Below, piece by piece: positions 35,138-45,963 of a stretch of 64,000 nt of DNA. The first letter of the stretch is position 1. Every line of letters begins with the position of its first letter. The notes beneath the pieces are model-generated. The model did no database searches, was not told where the DNA came from, and was given only the letters and a program-made list of their open reading frames with translations. Origin of the DNA: Chamaelirium japonicum (lineage: Eukaryota > Streptophyta > Magnoliopsida > Liliales > Melanthiaceae); assembly GCA_947650365.1 (NCBI GenBank), contig CANTAL010000192.1, forward strand, positions 291,501-355,500. Direction: 5' to 3'. The translations under genes were made by a program, and so were the position numbers.

Positions 35138-35518
35138 GAAGGGGTGGGGGAAGGCATCAAAGGTCCGAAGGCTGAAGACGAAAGGGCTCTGCAAGAGAAG
35201 CTCCAACGCTCGAAGACCGAAGGCTTCACGAGGCACGGCAAGCACGTCCTACGGGAATCCTTGGCCCTTCAAGTCCTCATCAACGTGAAGACCTTGCACT
35301 CGAAGATCAAAGCTTCGACTCCTCGCACGAAGAAGAAAGCCCGGAGAAGAAGACCCGGAGTCGTCATCACCCCGACTTCTCCAACGATCTTCATCAACTC
35401 CGAAGACGCCATAAGCAAAGGCCGGAGAAGAAGATCGAAGCCGACAACACCCGTCGTCTTCAACAAAGGCGTCGACTCCTTGCACGAAGAAGAAAGCTCG
35501 GAGAAGAAGGCCTGAAGC

Positions 35519-35960
35519 CGGTGCTACCCCCGCCGTCTTCATCAACAAAAGCCGACGCTACAACCGTCGCACGAAGATCGGTGCTACCCCCGCCGTCTTC
35601 ACCAACAAAAGCCGACGCTACAACCGTCGTGCGGAGATCAGTGCTACCCCCGCCGTCTTCACCAACTAAAGCCGACGCTACAACCGTCATGCGGAGATCG
35701 GTGCTACCCCCGCCGTCTTCACCAATAAAAGCCGACGCTACAACCGTCGCACAGAGATCGGTGCTACCCCTCCGTCTTCACCAACAAAAGCTGACGCTAT
35801 AACCGTCGCACAGAGATCGGTGCTACCCCCGCCGTCTTCACTAACAAAAGCCGACGCTACAATCGTCGCACGGAGACCGGTGCTACCCTCGCCGTCTTCA
35901 TCAACAAAAGCCGACGCTACAACCGTCGCACGGAGATCGGTGCTACCCTCGCCATCTTCA
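35519..35960. repeat. 60-bp tandem repeats in the LTR transcribed region
   Basis: Seven or more 60-bp units of 'ggtgctacccccgccgtc' followed by 'ttcaccaacaaaagccgacg' and 'ctacaaccgtcgcac'. The two truncated LTRs carry two to three units each (about 32100-32290 and 37620-37810), so unit number varies between copies. The length is a multiple of three, so long spurious frames run through it. Confidence 0.9.
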
Positions 35961-36930
35961 AAAGAAACCTTCGACTCTGCTCACACCGAAGGAGCTCGGA
36001 GAAGAAGAAAAAGCCAAGCCGACGCCACAACCGTCGAAGAAGCCGGAAGAATAAAGAAGCCCTGAAGAAGTAGCCATCGCCGTTCGAGAAAGAGATCTAG
36101 TCAAAGCTAAAGCCAAAGCCAACGCAAGAAGCCAAAGCAAACGCACCGGTAAAGCCCGCGCCAAAGCAACGCATGTGCCAAAGCCAAGCAACTACGACGA
36201 TCACGAGCAAAGCACCGCACGTTCTAGCCGATACGACGCGAAGTCCGGAAGAACTAAAGCATCGCAAGCCTCTACCCGCCTACGTTCAAGCGCAAGCGCC
36301 AAAGCAAAGCAAAAGCCAGAGCCACGCCAAAGCAACGCCGAAGCCGAAAGCCAAATCTAAAGCCGACGCCAAAAGCACGATCGACGCTGCGAACCGACGA
36401 TCAAGGACGCCGAGGTCTAGCAAGGATCGAGAAAGACATGAAGACTGAGGAACGAAGCCCAAAACCTCCCTAGCCGATAAAGCGCGAAGCACGGACGGGA
36501 CAAAATCAACGGCCGATATTCCTTAGCCTCTCAAGAAACCCTCACCCTGTAAAGACCTCTGTCCTGGGCAACGCCTTCAGAGCTCTCGCACGAATACCAC
36601 GTGGAGACGCGGATCAAAGGGACCCTCCAGAGGATCTCTCCCACAATCTCCTGATCAAATATTCGCCGCACCCGGACTCGCCACACCCGAGCCCCCGGGT
36701 CCCGGCATCTGTAATCTTCGTGTGCTCGCAATAAAGACGACCCGTATCTTTTTCTGCGCATACAATACACTTAGTGTATAGAGGACTCATGTATTGCCTA
36801 TATATTGGCCTTTGGTCTAATGAGAGATTGATTTCCATTCTCTCCCCAAACCCTAGCCATCTTTCTCCTTTCTCTTCTAGGGTTTGTCACATGGTATCAA
36901 AGCTAAACCCTACGTGAGACCTCACCGTGA

Positions 36931-37966
36931 GCCCCCTCTCCCCATGGGGAGGTGTTACCGGTGAAAAGGGAAAGGAAAAAAAAGAAAGAAAATAAAAGAA
37001 AGAAAATTAAAAAAAAAGAAAAGAAAAGGAAACAATCGCCATGCGTGGGGGGAGGTAACCCGGACGTCTACACAACTGTGGATCCACAGCGATCCCTCGA
37101 TCCGACGGATAAGACGAGAAGCGTGTCGCCATCAATTAAATGTGCAAAGACGGCTCATATCTTGAAAGATTGAGCTTAATTTAGCCCATAACCGTCGCTA
37201 CAAAAAAGGAAGGGGATAAATGTTGTTTTTCCCCCAAAAAGGAAGATAAATCCCAATGGTTATGGGGAGAGATATTCAAGGGATTCAAAATCACAGTCAT
37301 ATCTCTCCCATCCTCCACCCTTTGCCTATAAATAGAGAGGCAGGGTGATTGTTTCAAAGGTTGAAAACTAGAGATGTGAAGGCTCGGCAAAAAAGGAGGC
37401 TCCAATGCTCGATGATCGAAGGCTTCATGAGCCACGGGCAAGTGAATCCCAAGGGAATGACTTAGTCCATGAAAGCCATCATCAACGTGAAGACCTTGCA
37501 CAAGAGATCAAAACTTCGACTCGTTGCACGAAAAAAAATATTGGAGAAGAAGGCATCACCCCGTCGTCTCCAACTATCTTCAACTCCGACAAACACCAAA
37601 GAATCCCGGAGAAGAAGATCGAAGTCGGCACCACCCTGTTGTCTTCAACAAAGCCGATGCTACAACCGTGACATGAAGATCGGTGCTATACCCGTCGTCT
37701 TCAACAACTAAGTCGATGCTACAATCGTCACATGGAGATCGGTGCTATACGCGTCGTCTTCAACAACAAAGCCGACGCTCCAACTATCGAATGGAGATCG
37801 GTGCTAACCCGCTAACTTCAAGGGAAGCCTTCGACTTCGAAAAAGCCAAAGAAGCCCGAAGAAGAAGAAAAACAAAGCCATTGCTACAACCGTCGCCGCC
37901 AAAGCTCCGTCCTTCGGAGATGTCGCCATCATCATTCAAGGAGAAGATCAAGCCAATGCCAAAGCA
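36931..37966 (+). mobile_element. Truncated long gypsy LTR, fragment B
   Basis: Same joint as fragment A: copia-like PBS region, then 'ccccatggggagg' and LTR sequence with a TATA box (37327-37334) and ~60-bp repeats. It ends at 'ccaaagcaagatgct', where CDC20 exon 2 sequence begins. The bases 'agatgct' could belong to either side, indicating microhomology at the junction. Confidence 0.7.
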
Positions 37967-38198
37967 AGATGCTACCCAGCCAAGGTGGCAGAGGGGGAGA
38001 ATCAATGCGCTATTGCGCTCGGATGACGCATACCAAAAGCTTCTGGTCGAGGTCCTGCTGCAGAACTGAACACGCATCCTCGCTTTCAACAACAGGCCTC
38101 GTCCGCCGGTTGGAGGGTTCTTCGGCATCGACAACGTCTGCTCCTCCCCTCCGACCAAGCCGACCACGGCGCGACGGAGGCATATTCCTCAGGTGGAG

Positions 38199-38243
<45 letters not shown>

Positions 38244-40040
38244 AGCTGCCCTACATATATGTTCTTCTAGGCTTCTAGTCTCTTGGGTTTCTGTTGTTCT
38301 TACTCTCTTGGGTTTTGTCCAACTCTTGCAGACCGCAGACAGAGTATTGGATGCACCGGAGCTTATGGACGACTACTTTTTGAATCTTCTGGACTGGGGA
38401 AGGAGCAACATCATCTCGATCGCCCTTGGGTGCAGGGTTTTCTTGTGGGATGCAGACAAGGGATCTGCTGCAGAGTTTATGAATGTGGATGAAGATAAAG
38501 GTATTGTTACTCGTGTCAGCTGGGCTCCTGATGGGCAACACATTGCGGTTGGTTTAAACTCTTCCGACATCCAGTTGTGGGACTTGAGCTCGCATCGCCT
38601 GGTTAGTATCCCCTCTCTCTCTCTCTCTTTCCTCCCCCCCCCCCCCCCCCCCTTCCATATTCCCCATCTCCTATTGCACAAGGTTTTCGATGATGTTCAG
38701 TCAAAAAACAGAAATTTGTCGGTTGTCGGAGGAAATGTGTGTGATTTTGGTCGTATTTCCGTCAATTTTGGTCAAAAGTCATTCAAATATCAGTCCATTA
38801 TGGAAAAATAAAAATAAATGGATGAAACCATGGATTTTTGTGGGAAGAGATGGAATCTTGTGCTAAAAGGATGGAATTTGTCCACACAAAAAGACTAAAT
38901 GTTGAATTTCATCAAATATCCGTCATTTCGGCCGACAATTCGTGATCTAGTTAAAATGTAGTACTATGAAAATTTTGGACAATTTCTATGTCAAACGTAA
39001 AAAAAGGACATATTTTCGTAGGAAATTTGTTGACATTTGATTCCATGCAACTTCCTCTCTTGGTTGAATACTCTTTCCAACCAGTGTTTAGTATTGGGCT
39101 GATCTGCAACAAATTTAACTTCTTTTTATTGATCATGTGATTCTAACTTTTGTTTTGATTCCCTAATTCCTACGGCTTCTGATTCTTGTTTATTATGTTT
39201 GTACAGTTGAGGGTTCTGCATGGGGTGCATGAATCTCGGGTTGGATCTATGGCTTGGAACAGCAATACCATTCTAACCACAGGGGGACTGGATGGCTTGG
39301 TAGCTAACAGTGATATGAGAGTATGATCTCATGTTGTTCAAACTTTTCGAGGACACCAATCGGAGATCTGTGGCCTTAAGTGGGCAGGCTTGGGCCGGCA
39401 ATTGGCTAGTGGTGGCAATGATAAGCTGATGCATATATGGGACATTTCAGTGGCTTCTGCACATCCACGTCCAACTAACAACCGATTCACAGATTCGAGG
39501 GCCACTTGGGTGCCGTGAGAGCCCTCGCTTGGTGCCCTTTCCGGGATAACGTGATCGCATCTGGTGGAGATGCGGCTGATCAGTCGATAAAGTTATGGAA
39601 CACGCAAACGGGTGATTGCCTAAATTCTTTTGATGCTAGTTCCCTAGTGTGTGGCTTGCTATGGAGCAGAAACGAAAGGGAGTTGTTGAGCTCTCATGGG
39701 GGAGCCCAGAATCAACTGATACTATGGAAGTACCCTTCAATGGTTAAAATCAGAAATCTTGTAGGCCGTTGTTCTCGGGTTCTGTTCTTGGCTCAGGTAT
39801 GAATGAGCAGTTTCAACTTTGTAGGAGATTAGAATTTTTATTCTCGTAAATTCTAATATTGCTCATATTTGGTTCTACTGGATTTTGCAGAGCCCAGATG
39901 GGTCCAGAGTGGCATCACCTGCAGGTGCGGAGGATGAAACCTTATGGGTTTGGAATGTTTTCGGAACTCCAGATGCGCCAAAGCCTGCAGCTAGGGAAAG
40001 AATTCGAGGATCATTGGCCGATATTATTCAAATCAGGTGA
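37967..40040 (+). pseudogene. CDC20: CDC20 pseudogene lacking exon 1 and the start of exon 2
   Basis: A highly similar copy of the 26.9-kb gene with all introns retained, so it arose from DNA duplication and not retroposition. Exon equivalents: 37967-38192 (partial exon 2), 38332-38601, 39207-39796 and 39891-40040. Breaks: promoter, exon 1 and the C-box are absent; CGG is changed to TGA at 38067-38069; a TGA lies in exon 4 at 39324-39326 (after the MRV of the SDMRV segment); and there is a 4-bp deletion near 39484, which makes exon 4 590 instead of 594 bp. It cannot encode a working activator. Confidence 0.93.
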
Positions 40041-40244
40041 GGAGTGAGGTATAGGGGAACCGTGTCAGGTATTTGCAAGTTCGGTCAGATACTTGGTTAA
40101 ATTGGCCAAAAACAGCAATTTATTTATCTTTATCTTGGTTATATTCTTCATGCATATCACATTTAGAGGGAGTTGTGTAGCAACTCTTCTCTTGTAGATT
40201 AGAAATAGCTAGTGGTTACTTTGCCTAATTCATTTCTATTTTGG
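40041..40244 (+). repeat. Third, short copy of the CDC20 3' flank
   Basis: Matches 29137 to about 29337 and ends abruptly at 'tttctattttgg', where Tat element sequence starts. Compared with the parent it has one 4-bp duplication (tttatttatc). Confidence 0.9.
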
Positions 40245-40299
40245 AGACGATCACTCTCTGAGAGGACAAAGGAGCTGTTGCTGGAGACGATCCCTCTCA

Positions 40300-40662
40300 A
40301 GTAGGAGACTAAGACGGCGACGGTCGAAAAGCCACTGTCCGAGAGGACAAAGGAGCTGTCAATGACGCAAGGCGAGATCCTGACTTGGATTCATCGCCGG
40401 GCCTTTAGAGTTACACTGCCAGGAGTTGGAGGCAGCCTGAGCTTCTAATGAAGATCTGAAGGCGCTACTGAAAAAGCACGACGACGAGATCGAGAAGCTG
40501 AAGAGTGTTGAGACTGTCTCTGGGGCTGCATTGGAGAAGAAGGTGAAGCAGTTGTAGGTCGACAATGCTAGTCTGATGAAGATGGCGAGCGATGCCGTGG
40601 CCTTCGCGAAGAAGTGCTCGGGTGCTCAATCGTCAAAGGAGTCTGGTGTTGACAAGTCCTAG
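40300..40662 (+). pseudogene. Relic of the antisense coiled-coil gene of a Tat element
   Basis: Reading 40450-40662 gives a charged helical stretch (EDLKALLKKHDDEIEKLKSV, then ALEKKVKQL, an internal TAG, then DNASLMKMASDAVAFAKK and a terminal TAG). It lies on the plus strand, downstream and antisense to the minus-strand Tat pol at 41.6-45 kb. That is the same position and polarity as the coiled-coil end of the large antisense gene at 50.8-53.9 kb. An AATAAAG signal follows at about 40732. The upstream part is too decayed to read. Confidence 0.6.
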
Positions 40663-40899
40663 AGTTGCTTGTATTTTCTTCTTCCTTTTTTTAGTCTTCA
40701 GTTGTGTCATGTATCTGCCTTTCGATTTGATAATAAAGAGCATCTCTTTTACCCAGATGACTTGTGTCTTGAAATCTCTTCTGATTTGAATGATATTACT
40801 TGGATGTATTGAATAGCTTGTCTGTCTGTCTTTGGTTTTGATGTCTCTTAAATGTTGATGACTTTTTGACTACCCAAATAACTACGGTACAAGTTTAAT

Positions 40900-41530
40900 T
40901 GTTATTCGAACATCGAGATGGTAGCGGCGCCTCGGGCATGTCTTTGACTGCCAAGGGTGTGTCCTTGGATCTAGTGATTGCCGAGGCGGTGGCGACGTCT
41001 CGAACTTTGTTTTCGAGTGCCAAGGATATATCCTTGGACTTGTTGATTGCTTAGGCGGCTTTAACACCTCGGACTTTGTCTGCGAGTGTCAATGTTGTCT
41101 TTTTAGACTCGTTGAGTGCAGAGGCGATGTTAACACCTCGGACTTTATCTGCAAGTGCCAAGGCTGTCTCCCTAGACTCGTTGAGTTCCGAGGCGGTGTT
41201 ACCTCGGACTTTGTCTGCCAGTGCCAAGGCTGTCACCCTAGACTCGTTGAGTGCGGAGGCGGTGTTAACACCTCGGACTTTGTCCGCGAGTGCCAAGGCT
41301 GTTTCTTTAGACTCGTTGAGTGCTGAGGCAGTAATAACACCTTGGACTTTGTCTACGAGTGCCAAGGCTGTCTCCTTGGACTCGTTGAGTGCTGAGGCAG
41401 TGTTAACACCTCGGACTTTGTCTGCGAGTGTCAAGGCTGTCTCCTTGGACTCGTTGAGTGCCGAGGCAGTGTTAACACCTTGGACTTTTTCTATGAGTGC
41501 CAAGGCTGTCTCCCTAGACTCGTATGCCGA
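40900..41530 (-). repeat. ~69-bp tandem repeats of a Tat element
   Basis: About nine units. In element (minus) sense each reads 'cctcggcactcaacgag', 'tccaaggagacagcc', 'ttggcactcgcagac', 'aaagtccgagg'. One unit is shortened near 41212. They lie between the integrase end and the antisense-gene relic. The 67-bp repeats of the nested element at 56.7-57.9 kb are the same family in the same element sense. Confidence 0.85.
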
Positions 41531-41615
41531 TAGACCTAGGCAGAGTGTCATTTCAGTCGAACCAACATTGGGGCATGTAGCTTTGTGCCGTTACAATTTG
41601 ATCAGCCACAAAGTG

Positions 41616-42520
41616 CTAATTGAATAAAATTTGGAATGGAATATGAAGTAGTAGCAATTTTATTGATAACTCAAGGATGGTTACATCTATTGATAGAATC
41701 TTTTGAGATGTGATGCATTCCATGCTCTTAGAATCTCCTTTCCTCTGGTGTGACGAGTTGGTAAGATCCTTTCCCGCTTGTTGACTAGACGATGTACGGT
41801 CCTTCCTAGTTCGGAGTGAACTTGCCGCTGTCATGCTCCTTTGTGTTTGGGAAGACCACTCTGAGGACCAAGTCACCGACGTTGAACTGCCTTTTGCTGA
41901 CTTTGCGATCGTTAGCGACTTAATCTTCTTTTGATAGTTGGCGATGCGCAAGGTGGCTTGATTACAAAGTTCGTCAACGAAATCGAGGTCGTTTACATGA
42001 ATTTCCTTATTGATTCCCCGCTCTACTGCTTGTGTTTTGAGAATTGGGCAGATAGCTTCTGTTGGCAGCACTACTTCTAACCTGTAAGTCAGATGAAAGG
42101 GTGAAATCCAGTCGATCGATGAAACATTGTTCGATAACCCCACAGAACCTCGGGAAGGACCTTCTCCCATAATCCCTTCTTATCGTCTAACTTCTTTTTG
42201 AGAGTCCCAATGGCTTTGTTGGAAGCTTTGGCTTGATTGTTGTATTGATGATACCACAGAGTGGAATAAAATAGCTTGATCATGTAGCTTCGACAGAACT
42301 CCCAAAATTTATCTAAGTCGAATTGAGCTCCGTTGTCAGCGATGAGCATTTGTGGTGTGCCGAACCTTGAGATTATATTCTGCCTTATGAACTTGATGAC
42401 TTCGTCGTCTGTTTCGCAAAAGTGGGGCACGGCTTTGACCCACTTTGTGAAGTAGTCAGTTGCAAGAAGTACAAATTTCTTCTTGCTAGGATACAAAGGA
42501 AACAAACATAGGAAGTCCAA
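41616..42520 (-). pseudogene. Tat integrase (decayed)
   Basis: The core reads LLATDYFTKWVKAVP (first catalytic Asp present), then MLIADNGAQFD (second Asp present), then NNQAKASNKAIG. In the last block the expected catalytic Glu (QAEAS in relatives) is Lys. A frame change near 42150 leads into the C-terminal part (SPFHLTYRLEVVLPTE; VDELCNQATLRIANYQKKI). Loss of Glu together with a frameshift makes it inactive. Confidence 0.88.
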
Positions 42521-42989
42521 CCCCCATTAATGGAATAGCCAAGGACTTGTCAGAGGATGAAGCTCATATGCAGGGAGATGGATCGCCCAAGTGTGTCGTT
42601 GACAAGGCTCGCACTTTTGAATGAACTGACGTGCATCCTTAGCCATAGTAGCCTAGTAGTAACCTTGAAGTTTGACCTTGCCTATAAGGATCTACTGCCT
42701 GAGTGATTCTCGCAGGCTTCAGGATAGATGTTAGACAAGATCACTTCTGCTTGATCAGGGCCAACACATTGGAGATGCATTCCGCCATGAGACTGAAAGT
42801 AGAGATCGTCTCCTAGAAAACGGTAGTGAGGAAGTTTCCTTTGTAGTCATCTGGCTCGAATTCGATCTTCAAGCATTTTGCCATGCCTAAAGAAATCATA
42901 GATTGGTTGTCTCCAATTTCTTTGATCGTCAACCAGGGTGAAAGTGAGGGTTGGTTGTTTCCAACCTTCATTTCCTTTTGTCTTGGCGA

Positions 42990-43193
42990 CTAAGTTGTGC
43001 TGCTTGAGGCTAGCTTTGGGTAGCTCTTGATATTTGATCTAGATCGACGCTTGTCAATAGGATCTCCCAGTACTAAGGTGGCATTGGCGAGGGTGTCAGC
43101 TTCACGATTCTCAGCTCTCGAAATTTGGATGAACTTGACGTTCGCGAATTGTTGCTTGAGATGTTGCGCAAGGGCTAGGTAGTGTTGCATCAT
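42990..43193 (-). pseudogene. Second (archaeal-type) RNase H, C-terminal part
   Basis: Reads YLALAQHLKQQFANVKFIQI followed by SRAENREADTLANAT, the end of the additional RNase H domain that distinguishes Tat-lineage Ty3/gypsy elements (final catalytic Asp in EADTLA). Upstream blocks are broken by stops. Confidence 0.7.
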
Positions 43194-43228
43194 AATCTCC
43201 GTTGATCTGCCTAATCACTTACTGGGAA

Positions 43229-44304
43229 TTAATATAGATAATGAAATGATCTACCCCCAGCGCCTGAGCAATCTCCTGCTGAAATGATCCAATCCAGCGC
43301 TTGATCGGGGATGGTGAGATAAACCCAGAGTGGTTCTCCTGCTGACGATGCTGTCAGAATGGGAGATCGAGCAAGAAAGAGCTTGATGTTTTGGAAGTCT
43401 TGCTTGCAAATCGAGTCCCATCCTGAAGTGTTGGATTTGCAGAGCTTGTCGAAGAATGACTTGCATTTGTTTGAGGACTTGGAGATAAATCGGTTAAGAG
43501 CTGCTTGTCTCCCTGTGAGGCGTTGAACCTCTTTCATGTTGGAAGGCGACGACATCTCAAGGATCGCTCAAATCTGATATGGATTTGCTTCGATGCTTCT
43601 CTTGGCCACCAGCTGACCCAGGAATTTACTTGATTGTACTTTGAAGGCACACTTGACTGAATTGAGCTTCATACGATACTTCTCAGAACTTGGAAGGTTT
43701 CGGCGAGGTCGGAAATGTGATCTTCTTGGCTTCAACTTTTGGTAAGCAGGTCATCAATGTAGACTTTAACGTTGTGACTGATCTATTCTTTGAACATCTT
43801 CGTGACTAGCCTCTAATAAGTCGACCCCGTGTTCTTGAGGCCGAAGGGCATTACGTTGTAGTAATAGAGGCCTCTGTCTGTCACGAAGCATGTTTTCTAT
43901 CGATCGTCTGGATACAGCGGGATCTGATTGTAGCATGAGTATCCATCCATGAAAGATAGAAGCTTGTGCTTGACAGTGGCATCAACGAGTCTGTCTATCC
44001 TTGGCATGAGAAACGGATCCTTGGGACATGTTTTGTTAAGGTTGGTAAAATCTATGCACATTATGATCTTCCCATTCTTCTTTGGAACGACGATGATATT
44101 CGAGATCCAAATTGAATACTCGACTTCACGGATGAAACCTGCTTCTAATAGTTTGTCAATCTCCTCTCGAACTGCAACCAGCAGCTCTGGCCTAATTGTT
44201 CGAGGCTTCTGCTTGATCGATTTTGCCCCTTCTTTGATAGTGAGCCGATGACATGCGTCATTTGGACTGATCCAGGGTAGGTCTTCGAAGCTCCAAGCAA
44301 ACAC
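43229..44304 (-). pseudogene. Tat reverse transcriptase and first RNase H region (decayed)
   Basis: The open part 43897-44304 gives MFAWSFEDLPWISP, EIDKLLEAGFIREVEYSIWI, VVPKKNGKIIMCIDFTNLNK and LSFMDGYSCYNQIPL. Further blocks follow downstream: VMPFGLKNTGSTY then a TAG, FKE then a TAG, and VYIDDLL at about 43745-43765. The RNase H-proximal part is at 43229-43555 (MKEVQRLTGRQAALNRFISK). Both TAGs stand where relatives have Gln (CAG), so they are C-to-T nonsense changes. Confidence 0.88.
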
Positions 44305-44487
44305 GTCGATGTTGGACTTGAGGAACGATACAATGTCTTGTGCTTCTATGTTGCTAAAACCAGTATCGATTAATCTGTCTCGAGGATGTTCGTTGTTGCC
44401 AATGTCTACTTGGATGATCTCCTCGGCTTAAGGTGGAGCCTCCCACTCTATCAGTGAAGACTCTAGTTCTGGAGGCTCCCTTGATTG

Positions 44488-45010
44488 CTATCTAATCGAG
44501 ATGCTGACTTTGTCAGTCGAACGCTTTGCCGGCGTTGCATTAATCGTAGTTCGGATCTGTGCAGCCATAGCCTCACACGACCTGCTCGTTTGTTGACTAC
44601 CTCGAATACATCTGATACCCTTTCTAGTTGGAAACTTAAGGAGTTGGTGATAAGAGGAGGAGACGATGCTGATCTGGTAAAGGAAGGGCCTTCCAAGGAT
44701 GGCGTTGTAATTCGATGTCCCTTTCATGATGGCGAATCGAATTGACGCTCACATCTCTCTACCGAGATCGAGCGTGAATCTCACTTCCCCTATTGTGAGT
44801 CTCTGCTCGCCGTTGAAGCCAGTAATGACAGTGGGGACGACATCAACGCTCTTGTATTTGTGTCTGAGCCTCTTGAAATAGTCGATAAACATGATGTCAA
44901 TGGAGTTGCCGGTGTCAACGAGTATCTGGTTGACGGAGTTCCCATCTACCACAAGTCGGAGGACTAGGGGGTTTCGATGAGGAGTGCAGACTCCATTGAG
45001 GTCTTGATTG
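44488..45010 (-). pseudogene. Tat aspartic protease region (decayed)
   Basis: Reads NGVCTPHRNPLVLRLVVDGN then SVNQILVDTGNSIDIMF with the DTG active site (about 44880-44920), then after a frame change KGTSNYNAILGRPFLY. This is the usual gag-pro-to-RT order on the minus strand. Sequence further right (to about 45200) looks like gag-pro linker with several stops. Confidence 0.75.
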
Positions 45011-45230
45011 GTGAAGATGATCGCCAGTCATGGAAGGTCTTTGATAGGATTCTAGATCCAAGACTCTCCAACTTGGGCGAGCGTACGGACGTTATGAATG
45101 CACTGCATTTATCGGTCGAATTCCTTCTATGTGGGAGTCTGGTGGTGGAGATTACCACGTATACCATAGATTTCCACTCGAATGACGATAGGGGTCGGTT
45201 GATGCATAACCAAGCATGTCCAACACGTTT

Positions 45231-45320
45231 CCAAAAAAATAGGGAGCGATTTTGGCTCCTTAAATGTAGGGAGACTAGTAGTGATCCAAAAAATAGGGAG
45301 TCATATGGTGATGCTCTTGG
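45231..45320 (-). repeat. Isolated fragment of the 153-bp satellite
   Basis: 'aatagggagcgattttggct', 'ccttaaatgtagggag' and 'atagggagtcatatggtgat' are the reverse complement of the monomer's 'ccctattttt', 'ctccctatattt' and 'ggagccaaaatcgctccc' blocks. About 60% of one monomer is present, 23 kb from the array, next to Tat gag-pro sequence. Confidence 0.85.
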
Positions 45321-45676
45321 GTAGTAAGCATGATCTCAAAGTAGTATATGCGCAAGATCTCCTATAACAGTCGTGCACACGATCTCCTGTAGCAGTCATT
45401 CACATGATCGAAGTCGTAAGCACGACTTTGGCAGTTAGGAAACTCCTAATTTTTCGTATTGTATCTTAAATGCCTGAGGTCCTAGGATCTGAGATGCCAT
45501 GTCAGCCATCATGAGCACGATATGAAGTAGTGCGCACGACCTAGAACTATCTGAGCACGAACAGGCATTCCAGGAGTTGCTCAACCTGCTACACCATAGC
45601 CGCCACTCACAATCCCCCGTAACCTCTTTTACGTAAACTGATGTTCTGGTCGTATCGGTCTCATAAGCACCGTTAG

Positions 45677-45963
45677 TGTAACATCCGTACCAAACACACA
45701 AAATACTGTATTTTTTTTTTTTCTGTACCTGCATGAGGACTTTCCAGGAGGTCACCCATCCTAGTACTACTCTCACTTGAGCACGCTTAACTATGGAGTT
45801 CTTACGAGATCCGTAGTAGCGCACAACTTTAAAATGTCTCTTCTATGTTTGGAAGAAGAAATTATATAAGTAGCTTATGATTTTCTTCTCTCCACGTTAT
45901 ATGGGGCTAACTCACGGCCTTGGATACCTCACTTCACCCCACCTCATCCATTTTGGCATCACA
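45677..45963 (-). mobile_element. Cassandra-type LTR, 287 bp, containing 5S rRNA sequence
   Basis: Runs TGTGATGCC.. to ..GGATGTTACA on the minus strand and carries a 5S-like segment. Cassandra TRIM elements have LTRs of about 240-350 bp with embedded 5S sequence, so length, termini and content agree. No target duplication was found at the two ends, so it is part of a larger element (45677-46991) and not a clean solo LTR. Copy 1 at 11141 retains only the first half. Confidence 0.75.
45731..45825 (-). pseudogene. 5S rRNA-derived segment with pol III internal promoter boxes
   Basis: On the minus strand: AGTTAAGCGTGCTCAAGTGA (A-box region), GAGTAGTACTAGGATGGG (intermediate element) and TGACCTCCTGGAAAGTCC (C box). 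These are nearly those of plant 5S rRNA. The 5' third of 5S is diverged, so this is not an rRNA gene but the 5S-derived part of the LTR. Confidence 0.85.

Larger units (their letters stand above)
34202..36764 (+). mobile_element. Complete solo LTR of a long gypsy (Tat-type) retrotransposon, 2563 bp
   Basis: Begins TGTGGGCACC and ends TGCGCATACA (TG..CA). It is flanked by exact ATACA duplications at 34197-34201 and 36765-36769. No internal region or second LTR is present, so the element has been reduced by LTR-LTR recombination. Inside are ~32-bp repeats, a TATA box (35130-35137), ~60-bp repeats and an AATAAAG signal at about 36730. The family is assigned to Tat because a related LTR at 47734-49653 bounds an element with Tat-type pol. 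Confidence 0.9.
34172..36891 (+). mobile_element. Short copia-like LTR, copy B, split by the solo LTR
   Basis: The LTR occupies 34172-34201 and 36770-36891 (about 152 bp in total) and ends ..GTCACA before TGGTATCAAAGC. The solo gypsy LTR with its ATACA duplication interrupts it. The same LTR at 30377 has an unbroken 'tttacatacacttag' at this position and so provides the empty site. Confidence 0.7.

Noticed and set aside
37967..40040. Second functional CDC20 gene
   Set aside because: No promoter, exon 1 or C-box, two in-frame stops and a 4-bp deletion.
45731..45825. A functional 5S rRNA gene
   Set aside because: Only the internal-promoter half matches, the 5' third is diverged, and it lies inside an LTR with TG..CA ends as in Cassandra elements.
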